Origin: Terana coerulea
Taxonomy: Eukaryota; Basidiomycota; Agaricomycetes; Polyporales; Phanerochaetaceae
Length of the DNA stretch: 64,000 nucleotides
Assembly: GCA_024811115.1 (NCBI GenBank)
Contig: JAKOGH010000654.1
Location: forward strand, 80,099-144,098
Direction of reading: 5' to 3'
Below, piece after piece: positions 49,601 to 59,191 of this stretch (the stretch's first letter is position 1; every line of letters begins with the position of its first letter). The notes under the pieces were generated by a model that did not search any database, was not told the DNA's origin, and saw nothing but the letters and a program-made list of their open reading frames with translations. Position numbers and translations under genes: made by a program.

Positions 49601-50633
49601 GGTCCGCACGACGACTGAGGATGCTCCTAGGACGCCAGACGGGAAGGGCAAAACGCGTGTTCGCCATCTGGACTTGTCTGGATTACGACCAGGCCCGACT
49701 GAGATGGGTTGTGACGACGGCCACTTGCTCTCACCGAAGACGTCGAGGAAGCCTGAACGCAGGATCAGAACGACCGCCCGACGGCTCGATTTTTCCTTTG
49801 CCGGAAGCTCAAGGGACGCCGAGAACGAGAATCCGAACCGACCGACGGAGGGCGCGCCGCACACCCCGCCGAGGCTGCGAGCATTCCGCTCAAGCACAAA
49901 TTTGCAGGCCACGCCTACGCGCTCGCTCGCGTCTCGGCAAGATACCGCACTGCTGCCCACGCCGAATCCCAGCGCGAGCCCGCCGGGGATGTTGTCAAGC
50001 AGCGAATCTCCGAGAAAGGCGGCTGCTTCAAGTCTTAGCGTGACCGAATGCCCGCCCCTACCCCAACAGACTGCGACGGCTCTCGAAACGCTTGAGGAAG
50101 GCGGGGCCGTCAGCATGCACGAAGGCCCTAACCATGCCTCGACCACCCTCCGAGAGATCTCGCTCACTCGCGCGCCGCCGTACCCAAGCCCGCCGCGCAC
50201 GCACGCAGACACCGCCGTCGGCCGCTTCCTCGCGCACGCCGCGGTCTGGTTCGCCCGCCCCGCCGGCGGCGTGCGCCCACGCGGGCAGGCACCGAGCCGG
50301 GCGGTCGTGCCCCGCGGGCACCGAGTGCACTCCCTTGACGGCCTTCTCCTCGCGTGCGGCTGGGATCAGGACGCGGCGGGCGGGCACGCGTGCGACTGGG
50401 CGCGGTACGGCGTCGTGTTCGTGGACGACGCTCAGGGTGCAGCCGCACACCCGGGCCCGCACTGGGTCGAGCATCCACTGAAGAGCCTGATGGAGCGCAG
50501 GTCCGCCCTGTTGTTGCGTGCCCAACAGCCATCTGTCAAACCCGTCTGGGTCTTCGGGACCAGTCTGTTGCGCCTGGATGCGGTGGACAAGGAGATGAGT
50601 GTCACGGACCGCGCGATCTGTCGGCTTGGGTGA
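46602..50633 (+). CDS. ATP-dependent DNA ligase, fungal third-ligase (Adl1-like) type
   Basis: Starts MNDGEFEHSDVSFTLYACF at 46602 and ends at 50633. An all-helical N-terminal ligase domain (KDIRPLLYPLKATNYHDQLM) precedes the nucleotidyltransferase core. Motif I is WAETKYDGERAQIHVEV, with the adenylated Lys. Motif III is LALVFFDVLILDSE, motif IV is NHDEGVVLKAEESRY and motif V is RMRWIKLKTDYIPGYGDCID, followed by the OB fold (SYAEKGREQLEDLN). One frame break at CCCC 48167-48170 restores SQSSMTSNASDQGTRHL. A basic, Ser/Pro-rich tail of about 400 residues fills one large exon after 49290. Motif I resembles LIG1-type KYDGER, but the overall layout fits the extra ligase known in many fungi. DNA ligase IV is the alternative; no clear BRCT was seen. 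Confidence 0.85.
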
Positions 50634-50767
50634 TTGGGGCTTTGCGTTGTAGACGCTGTTGTAAGAAAATACATTGTAGCAAGGAGCTCTATGGCGTCTC
50701 TATCATCTTCACAGCAACGGCGCGCGAAATATTACATGCATAAATACACCCGTGTAGTGTACATCAG

Positions 50768-52678
50768 TTAGTCTTCTTGTTCCGATGGTTCTCTCCGTCT
50801 GCCGCGGCCATGACCGCCTGGCCCTTCTGGTTCTTGTAGAACAGCACGTCCCCTGGCAGGCCCCGTGAAGGATCAGCGTGATGCTCGGCGTGCACGTACA
50901 AGGCCGGACGTACCAGTGTCCTCCACGAACTGACAGTCGTTGTAGTTGTCCCAAAGCGCCTTGAACACGGGCTTGTCCGAGTAGTGGTACTGGTCGCCGA
51001 TGAACTCCTGCAGGTACTTGGTCGCCTCGGGCCCGTGGTCTACGCACAATCACAACACGGGTCAGCACGGTCGACAGGCACGGGGACCGGGGCGCGGGCA
51101 CTCACAGAAGGGCATCTTGGGGAAGAAGTGGTGGACGACGTGGAAGTGCGCGACGCCGTGGAGGAAGAAGTCGCCGGTGGCGCCGAGGAAGTCGCGGTCG
51201 ACGGTCGCGGCCGCGCCGCGCGCGAACGACCACGCGCCGGCGCGGTAGTGCGGCAGCCGCGGGTCGGTGTGGTGCAGGTACGTGATCATTATGAACCAGT
51301 GGTTCACGCAGAGCCAGGGGATGCCGTAGTACTTGACGACCTCGGCGAAGCCCCAGGCGTCGCTCGCGGCGTGCACGGCGTAGACCATGGCGGCGATGCC
51401 GATGTTCGAGAGGATCACAGAGTTGCGCTGGCTTTTGGTGAAGAGGACGGAGGTGGCTGCCGGGATGCGACACTAAGCCTGCGTCGACAACCAGAAAGCA
51501 CGCCGAGAGAACTTACGATCGTAATGACTGGTCCACCAAGGGTAGTCTTTTTGGCCAGAGACATTGTACACTGCCCACCGATCAGTCTCATGATCACATT
51601 TATCGCCGAATTGCAGTCCACTTACGAAGATACGCAGGGAAGGCAAGCAGCTGCTGGCGGACCAGGCAGAACAGCGTGTAAATCGGCGTGTCGCCCAAGT
51701 ACTCTTCCCAGTCGATGCTGTCGTCGTGGGCATCGGGGATGCCGAGCTCGCTTCGCGTCTTTGGCACGTACACCTCGTCCCTCTCCATCGACGCATGGTT
51801 GCTGTGGTGCCGGTGGTGGGAGATCTTCCAGCTGAAATATGGGGTCCACAGCGCGGTGTGGGTGATCTGCATAACTCCGGAATTGAAACAAAGTGTATGA
51901 GAGGATGGTATGCTGGGCTCACGAATCCGATAATGTCACAGACGGCCTTGCTTGCGGAGAAAGCGCCATGTCCACACTGCATGAATAGTCAATCAACATT
52001 GTAGACAAATCCAAAATTTCGCCACACGAAAGTGGCCGAAAAGTCTTCGAAATGTGTTCCTGTTCTAGGCACGTGATCCCGAAGTTCCCATTTATGGAAA
52101 GTTCTCGGTGAATAGGAAGACATTTCAAAGGCTTTTCGGACCACTTTCAAGCGTCTGAAACTGGGCGTTGTAAAGACTTGGCGTAATGAGCCTGGGCACG
52201 TACCTCGTGTCCAATGACCCAGACCCCCGTGAATATGAGGCCCTGATACCACCAGCTGCGGACAGAAAGTCAAAACAAGCGCCGCAGAGCAGTCTATGGA
52301 CGCTCACTATAGGCACCACAGACCCCATCGCAGCACCTCGGAACCAATGGGGCCAAGGCGGTCAACGACCGCACTGCTGGTGCAGGCGGGGTCGATGTAG
52401 AGCGCGAGGCGCCAAGCGACGGCGGCCATGGCACAGTCCCTGGCCAAGTACAGCAGGCCGCGCTTGGTGTCGCGCTGGAAGAGCCGCTTCGGGATCGCAC
52501 GGCGGACGTCGTCTATCGACCTGTGAAACAGAGACATGGACGGTGAGACAACCGATGGCATGCAAGTGTGGGTCGATGCTCACCAAGGCATCGGCGTGAA
52601 CTCAGGCAGAGAGCCAGAACCCTCTGGGATTGTCGGGCGGGCTTCGCTGGCGATGGGAGAAGCATGCGGGGCGGCCAT
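50768..52678 (-). CDS. FAD2: Delta-12 fatty acid desaturase (membrane-bound)
   Basis: Starts [20 protein letters not shown] at 52678 and ends at 50768. The three histidine boxes are HECGHG (split by a large intron of about 225 nt after HE), HHRHHS, and HVVHHFF, the spacing typical of acyl-lipid desaturases. Membrane spans lie between them, and the C-terminal part [23 protein letters not shown] fits. [16 protein letters not shown] and [20 protein letters not shown] are common to fungal oleate desaturases. The enzyme converts oleate to linoleate in the ER with cytochrome b5. Delta-15/omega-3 activity cannot be excluded from sequence alone. It is tail to tail with the ligase (134 bp gap). Confidence 0.92.
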
Positions 52679-53754
52679 GTTGGGCAGGGAGGTGCGCGCG
52701 AGAGGCAGTCGCCGATTGCGCACGGGCTATATAACGGAGAGGGCGTTGGTGCAGAACAGAACATGATCGCAGACGTTGTTCCGAGGGCGTGCAAAGGGCT
52801 GATCATTCCGGACCCGCGACGGCGTTCCCCATGTGGGTGCTGGCGTCCGGGGCGTGAGCACAGAACGCTTTGTCCGGGTGCGTGCATCAGATGCAGCCCA
52901 AGCCGCTGTGAGTCCCTGCGCTTGGACGGCCCTCCGACTCGTCTGTACGCCAACGTTTCCTCGGGTGCATGCCTGTCGCATATGCATATCCCCATCCTGG
53001 AGGTGCAAACCCGCTGTGATTCACATCATGATCCAATATCTGCGGCATGCCGTGCACTCTGAAGCTTACGGAAAGTATGGCAAGCACGGATTGCTGCTTC
53101 CTGATCCCAACACCACGAGAACCAAGGGGCCGTCTTCACTGTGCCCTTGAAACGTTGCAGAGCTTATCGAAACGTGTGCGGTTCGATAGGCACATCGTGC
53201 GGCTGAAGTCGATCGTCGGGTGCCATGTTTTTTCCGTGGAATGCAGAAGAGCAAGGAAAGTCTGAGACTCGAGTAGATGGTTTGAAGGAAACAGTGAGCG
53301 CGCGCCTATATCTGAGTCTGGCTCTGGACTCGGGATGGTTCGGGCTGGTTCGGGTGTACCGAGCACTCAACACTTATCAGATTCGCAGTGACTAGCAATA
53401 CTGTCGTTCTGGCCAGAAGAAGAATCGCAACGGCGTGGCACAACATCATTGTTAAAAGTCAAGAGAACCCAGCCATGGTGCCTCGACCGCATGCGCAAAA
53501 AGTGGTAGGAGTATCAGATGCGCAGACGCAGGGCCAGCGCGCCGCCACAAGGGCATTCGCCAGGGTCGTCCGTGGTCGACGCGATTGGCAGCTCGCTCCG
53601 CAGATTGCGATTGGGGCGAACGATCAGCAGATCCCAGCAGATCACCTCGCCCGCCTCAGTCACCGCTTTGTCGCAGTTGAGCCCGCGGCACGCCACCCTT
53701 GCGCACTGCAGAAGACAATGAACGCACAGAGCGTCCGGTCACACCGCGCGGAAA
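52679..53754. other. Intergenic: desaturase promoter and hydrolase 3' region
   Basis: 1.08 kb of upstream DNA for the desaturase and 3' region for the hydrolase. Open frames are plentiful because of high GC, but none shows a motif. The long plus-strand frame 53388-54026 lies mostly opposite the hydrolase and is its shadow. Confidence 0.5.
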
Positions 53755-55524
53755 TCACAGGCCTGGGAGGATGCCATTCTGCCCAGAGGTACCGACAACG
53801 ACGCCGCCCGTCTCGACCACCCGGCAGCCCAGGTACGCGATGCCCTCCTCCGTCAGAAACCCGTCCTGCACGCCGACCCCGCGCGGGCGCGCCGCACCCG
53901 GCACCGCCAGCACCTCCTCCGCCATCGTCCCGAGCCACTCCAGCACCGGCGCCGCGAACCAGCGGCGCGGCGCAACGCGCGTCGAGCCCGCCGCGAACCA
54001 GCCGAGGTGCCCGCCGCCGGCGGTGACGCCGAAGACGACCCACGGGCTCAGCGTCGCGCGCGCGTCCCGGCCGTCCGTCGGGAGCACGGAGACGATCGGG
54101 TCGTCCGCGGCGTGCAGCGCGAGCAGCGGGATGCGGACGTCGGCGAGGACGTGGTGGCTCGACGCCCAGACGTAGTAGTCGTATGCGGACGCGAAGGGGA
54201 AGGACGGGTGCGAGCCGCCGGCGAGGCAGGTGATGAGCGAGTCGAACTCGACGATCGTCGGCCGCGCGAGCGCGAGCACCGCGGGGAGCGCGCGCGCGAT
54301 TTTCGAGCTCGCGGCGAGCTGCGTCGCGTGGCTCTGGACGATCCGACGGAGATTGCTACCCATGCTCTTCGAATAGAGCGTGCGGCGGAACCAGCTCGCG
54401 CGTAATCTGGGCAACGCATGTCAGAACGCGACTCGGTCCGAGGAGTGAGACAGCGCACCGTTCGCCGTTCGCGAGCAGATCCCAAGGCTGCAAGCGATAG
54501 TGTGTCAGGATCAAACATAGACTGTGCGAAACATCGAGACGACTGACACAACCGAGCACACATGCCGCCTTGAACCGGCTCCTGCTGCCCTCTTCTGCGA
54601 GGTAGCGCACCAGCACATTCGCCCCCAGGGAGAAGCCGAGCCCCAAGAGCGGCGCATCTGGGTACAGTGTCGTGACGTGCAGCAGCGCCGCGCGCAGGTC
54701 CCCCGTGTCCCCCGCCGAATACAGCTGCGGGCTCGTCAGTGGGACGCCGGCACCTGCAGAGCAAAGTTCATGACCCAGGTCCCACACGCATCAGCACGAA
54801 CGAGTCACGTACAGCCGCGGAAGTTGACGACGACGGCGCGGTAGCCGAGCCCGCCCGCGTCGCGCGGCGCACACGCCGGCGCGAGCACCGCGCGGACGTA
54901 CGACTCATAGGACCCTGTGGCGCGCGTCGATGGTCAGCCACGCCTGCTGCTGCGCGCCGTCGAGAGCGCACCTCCGGTGAGCCCGTGCAACACGACGACG
55001 ACGGGTGTGTCATCGGGCAGGGATCGCGTCGCCGCGGGCGGTGTAAAGTCAAGCCCTCTGCTGCGCGTGAGCGTGATTCTCGGACGAAGACCGTGCATGG
55101 ACTCACAGCGTCCCGCCGTCTAGCGTACGTAAGAGGGTTCTGCGCGCAGCAAATATCAAATTAAATTAAATGGGTACGACAAGTAAGTGCTGACGGAGGT
55201 GGACGGACCTCTCGTAAATAACACAGTCCACTGTAGAGAAATTGCCCACCGCACAGTAGGCTGTCTGAAAGTCGCCACTGGATAGGGCAGGGTCAGCAAG
55301 AAGCGCCGAGGGAGAGAACCAGACGCGTACTTCGGGAGCCACCATGCAGGCCTCCACGGCTTAGAGAGGCTTGGACACCGGTGTGTGACGATATCTTCGA
55401 GGCTGAGGCTCTGCGTCTTCTCGTCGTTCGACGTCGGCACGCAGTCCACCACCGCGGACGCGCGAGCGAAATGCAGCTCTGGAAGCGTGTCTGGCGCAAA
55501 GAACAGACTCAGCAGGGCACCCAT
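53755..55524 (-). CDS. Alpha/beta hydrolase of the EEB1/EHT1/YMR210w (YheT-like) family
   Basis: Starts MGALLSLFFAPDTLPELHFA at 55524, ends NGQNGILPGL-like at 53755. The family pattern is visible through five or six exons: LSLEDIVTHRCPSLSKPWRP, WWLPSGDFQTAYCAVGNFS, LDGGTL, and VVVVLHGLTGGSYESYVRAV with the oxyanion HGL. GYRAVVVNFRGCAGVPLTSP, then GFSLGANVLVRYLAEEG (nucleophile elbow) and DYYVWASS.H follow. IPLLALHAADDPIVS supplies the acid and GGGHLGWFAAG the catalytic His. Yeast relatives make and cleave medium-chain fatty acid ethyl esters; others act on monoacylglycerol. About 470 residues. The splice after GDFQTAY and the 5' start are inferred. Confidence 0.82.
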
Positions 55525-56006
55525 CCTGGACGCGGTTCTGCCAGTGGAGTAGTGAGGAGAAAGGTGCAAGGCACGGGCGTGCGGGTGCGTACTTGATGCT
55601 GGACGACGGCGCCGCGCGCGTTCTAGATTCTGAGCCAGGGCAGCACGCGCGGGAGACGATGGCGCGGCAGATCAAGACGATCTCGCGACAAAGCGTCCGG
55701 AACACGTATCAAGTGCGGCGTGCCGCAGAGGGGGTCGGCGGCTCGCCGTATCACAAAGCACAGGACGCATTGTCCTCGCCAGAGGTCGGATAATGGGGCG
55801 GACATGAACGCTGCGTGTGTTTTTGGATCATGATTCTGATCATATCCTTCACCGCCCATGTACGGAGCCAGTGGTGAGGTAAGATGGGCCTGGACATGAG
55901 TTTCAGCGACCAATGGATTATTCTGACGGAGAGTAAACTCACCTGAGTTCTCTAGGCACTGATGCACGCAGAGAGCGCATGCATTGCTGTCCCATACAGT
56001 GCGGTG

Positions 56007-56180
56007 TATCTGCGCCGGGCCCGCATGGTGGGCATCTCGGGGTGTGAGCCCAACTTGCGTCTCTGATCTGCTACAAATTCCGGAGCACGGAGATGGATAT
56101 GTCGCGACAAGTGTTCTACAGAATACGAGGAATTTCAGTGATGTTTACCATGGAATCGGTCAATATTGTCCGAAGGTGCC
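56007..56180. repeat. Block B, copy 1
   Basis: Diverged direct copy of 57311-57488. Shared stretches include ATGGTGGGCATCTCGG, TGTGAGCCCA and ATATGTCGCGAC, with a shared order of smaller words between them. Confidence 0.65.
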
Positions 56181-56221
56181 CTCGGCTTGTCAAGCACGTC
56201 AAGACTGAGAAGGTGAGGGGT

Positions 56222-56475
56222 TGTTACCAACGCCTGGGTCAGCTAAGCGCCTTATGCCGTCACAGATCAATGGGATGTGACAGGGTCTCCATACGACGGT
56301 GTAGTGATGGCTGTGATGTGCGCAGGTGCCTGAACTCAATCTGTACGTCCACATCCTTTCAATCACTTTACGGATAACCGTGATCAATACTAGAATGACT
56401 CTCGCCCAGCCAACACTGAACAGCAGCGCCCCCATCACCGACAAAATATCTCGATATCCGGGGTTTATTCGAAGT
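56222..56475. repeat. Block A, copy 1
   Basis: Diverged direct copy of 58618-58866. Shared stretches include TGACAG.GTCTCC, CCTGAACTCAATCTG, CAGCAGCGCCCCC and ATATCCGGGGTTTATTCGAAG. It ends about 25 bp from the stop of the S1-like relic (minus strand). Confidence 0.7.
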
Positions 56476-56501
56476 GACACGTGCGCTGCGTAAAGTCAGA
56501 C

Positions 56502-57215
56502 CTAGTCCTCGTCGTTGAAGAAGTCCCTGAAGTCCCCAAAGTACAGGCCGGCACCCGGGAACCTTTCCTTGATGAGCTCCCAGATGCACTCGAAGAGCGT
56601 ACCATAGGTGATGTCGGACGAGTCTGTGCTGCCCGTCCCTCCGGTGAGCAGTGCCACGAACTTGAAGCGGGCGTCGATGATGAGAGCTCCAGAGTCCCCA
56701 GCCCGAGAGAACGGTCCGGGTGGATCACCATGAGGAAGGATTGTGAGTTCGATTGAGCCCCTGGGGGGCCTGCAGGCAGGTACCGGCGAACATGAGATTT
56801 GAACTTGGTCATGGTACCGACGGTCGTATTAGTGGCAATACCGCGTTTAATGACGCGCCGCATTGAGCGGGCATAAGTATACGGCCCGGTTGTTAATGCC
56901 CATACGTCCTTGGAGGTTCTGTAGATCAGCTTGGGACCGCAAGCCCTGCCGCGACTGTCGGAGCTGATGCCGAAATAGTAGCACTTGACCTCGAGCGGAT
57001 CGGAATCGTGAGGAGAGGGCCCAGCAGAGGGAGTACTCGGGGTGGTCGGGGCGACCTGCGACCAGAGAGCATCGGAGGACTCGGATTCAGTATTGTCGGA
57101 GGTCGGGGGTTCCTTGCGAGCCTGGGACTCGACTTTGCGCTGCCCGTCAAATTCTGGAGACTGGACGAAGTTTTCCAAGTCGGGCGGCGCCTGATAATCG
57201 TCCGCTAATCGAAGT
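56502..57215 (-). pseudogene. Relic of an S1-like GDSG protein family, internally deleted
   Basis: The frame starts without an ATG near 57215 (DLENFVQSPEFDG) and ends ...FGDFRDFFNDED at 56502. The start resembles the N-terminal domain of a large basidiomycete family (YYFGISSDSRG, PKLIYRTSKDVWA). After only about 20 residues it jumps to that family's C-terminal part (RVIKRGIATNTTVG, SRAGDSGALIIDARFKFVAL, TGGTGSTDSSDITYGT). Several hundred residues normally in between are absent. GDSG corresponds to the S1 nucleophile motif; no catalytic His or Asp region remains. The frame also breaks at CCCC 56758-56761 (plus strand). The family memory is mine and not checked by search. Confidence 0.65.
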
Positions 57216-57310
57216 ACGCCAGCAGATCAGTATAGAATGATCCGGCAGTATAAAATTGAAAGACTCGCTTGGAACGGTGGGAGTGTCTGAAGACTGCCCT
57301 ATAGAATATG

Positions 57311-57488
57311 GTATATCTTCGGCGAACCGTATGGTGGGCATCTCGGTGTGTGAGCCCAGCTTGCACTTCCGATCTGTTTTACGAATTCCGAAGTGCGGGG
57401 ACTGATATGTCGCGACCAGCGTTCTACAGAATGTCAAATAACTCAGTGATAAATATCATAAAGTTAGTCAGTGTCCTAAGGAACCCTG
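57311..57488. repeat. Block B', copy 2
   Basis: Diverged copy of 56007-56180, same orientation. It ends where the interruption begins. Confidence 0.65.
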
Positions 57489-58617
57489 GGCCACTGCATG
57501 TTGACCCAAAATAGTTAGCGTTGATATCCCCTGTATATGTCACATATCAAGTACATATTCATTGTATATTCGTGCAGAGAGATATTCTTGACATAACCGC
57601 GGCCTGGGATATGTTGCGAGGATATGGGCCTTTGCGCCGTCGCCCAATTTGGGTATGGAGCGTTGAGGTTATAAGCTGCGTCATCGGCGTCTTGTCCTTC
57701 ATCGTCTCTTGTCTACGGACCACGACCCCCATCCCCTCGAGCATGACCCCCGGTACTTAGCACCAAGACTTTTACTCTAAGTCGCCAGGGTCTACCTTGG
57801 TGAGTCACCCTTGTCTCTCAATGGCACTCACTGGTTGACGACCATGACTAGTCACTGGCCTTGTTACCGTCGTGCAACATTGGACATCGCAGCCCAGCGT
57901 CTGCGTAATGTATGCGTACGCCGTTTCCTCTCGCTCGTTTCAGTTAATGATTCGCTTAAAACGCCCTTCAGTGCCGAGACTCAGATGTTCTCGTGATCAT
58001 ATATATATATGATTACATTGGGGGAACTGGGCGGCGCGCATTCCGTGGGACTGGGTGCGTATCTGTGACTGTTGCATGCCCACTTGCTGACTAATGCATC
58101 ACAAACCTCTCAGGTGCGACGCCACGGGTTAACAACATACTCCTGGATGAAGACCAAGCTGCGATGCATAGCTGCCATGTCACCAGGTTGTGTTGTGTGC
58201 GCGCTGGAGTCTGGACTAAGGTAGAGACCAAGTACATGTTACCCTGCTAGTGTATATTAGTATTACTAGCCATGTATGTAGTATTACATCACCAATCAAA
58301 TATACATTGCATCATGATAATGGGTGTAGGGTGCTGTCCAGTGTCCCTATTGTGTATCAATCGAAGCCGGCGCCGTGTTCTGCGACATTGACGATGGGCG
58401 CTTACCAGGAAATATCGCGCCACAGACTATTTCCCGATTATCCGCACACTATGCCGTGAATATTGACTTGATATAGGCCAATATGAGTAACATATTCCGG
58501 GGCTATTCTTCCCGGCGCTACTTGTCTATGTCATGAATATGCACGGAATATCCGGCATATTCCGCGCCTATTAACGCTTACTATTTCGCCTGATGTGCAG
58601 TGGCTGAGACGGTCAGG
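57489..58617. mobile_element. Possible inserted element between blocks B' and A'
   Basis: In copy 1 blocks B and A are only about 40 bp apart. In copy 2 they are separated by this segment of about 1.1 kb. Its margins carry the inverted 9-mers GCCACTGCA (57490-57498) and TGCAGTGGC (58596-58604). I see no transposase frame and no certain target-site duplication. A non-autonomous DNA element fits, but a rearrangement could do the same. Confidence 0.4.
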
Positions 58618-58866
58618 GTTGTAACCAACACCCGATTTACATAAGCGCCCTCTGCCAGCTATGCCGTCAGACTCAGTGGTCACACATCAACAAAGCGTGA
58701 CAGAGTCTCCGGACGTGCGCAGGTCCCTGAACTCAATCTGAGCGCCCACATCCTCTCAACTGTCACCATACGAATAAGCGTGATCAGCATCTGGGATTCT
58801 CGTCCAGCCAACAGCAGCGCCCCCGCCATTGCCGACATCGATATCCGGGGTTTATTCGAAGGAGCA
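58618..58866. repeat. Block A', copy 2
   Basis: Diverged copy of 56222-56475 in the same orientation. In copy 1 the S1-like relic follows directly; here no recognisable remnant of that gene follows. Confidence 0.7.
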
Positions 58867-59191
58867 CATGCCCTGCGTCGAGCCAGGCGGTGGCTGTCCA
58901 TCACGCACAGCAATGCATGCAGTGATCAGAGCTGTGATCTCACAAAGGCCAGGCCGCCAGCCGTGGTACGCATTGGAACCGCTCGCCATTGTCAATGCCC
59001 GCATGCTCACACTGTCACATCAACTGATTTGCAGCACTCAGGCTCGTGGCGCCGTGTGCGGAGGACGCCGCTAACCGCGCCGGGCTTTGCTGGCCAGCCC
59101 GTTCCATATCCTGATTATGTACAGCAACATGAGACAGAGGTTGAGAGACCCTCTTCGGCTGTCCGTGTCCCCTCTGCCGTCGACCATCACC

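Larger units (their letters stand above)
55525..56501. other. Repeat-bearing intergenic region (blocks B and A, copy 1)
   Basis: Contains block B (56007-56180) and block A (56222-56475), both repeated further right. Read on the minus strand they form the 3' flank of the S1-like relic. Open frames in them are interrupted, and I do not regard them as genes. Confidence 0.55.
57216..59191. other. Repeat-rich region without a supported gene
   Basis: Holds block B' (57311-57488), an interruption of about 1.1 kb (57489-58617), block A' (58618-58866) and the upstream DNA of the next gene. The interruption is AT-richer than the neighbourhood and contains short repeats around 58490-58572. Frames such as 57521-57760 show a hydrophobic stretch but no recognisable family. 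Confidence 0.55.

Noticed and set aside
49436..50525. Long minus-strand frames opposite the ligase tail
   Set aside because: Same GC effect; the plus frame continues the ligase without break.
53388..54026. Plus-strand frame of 212 codons
   Set aside because: Lies largely opposite the alpha/beta hydrolase C-terminus, which has clear family motifs; Arg/Pro/Ala-rich shadow.
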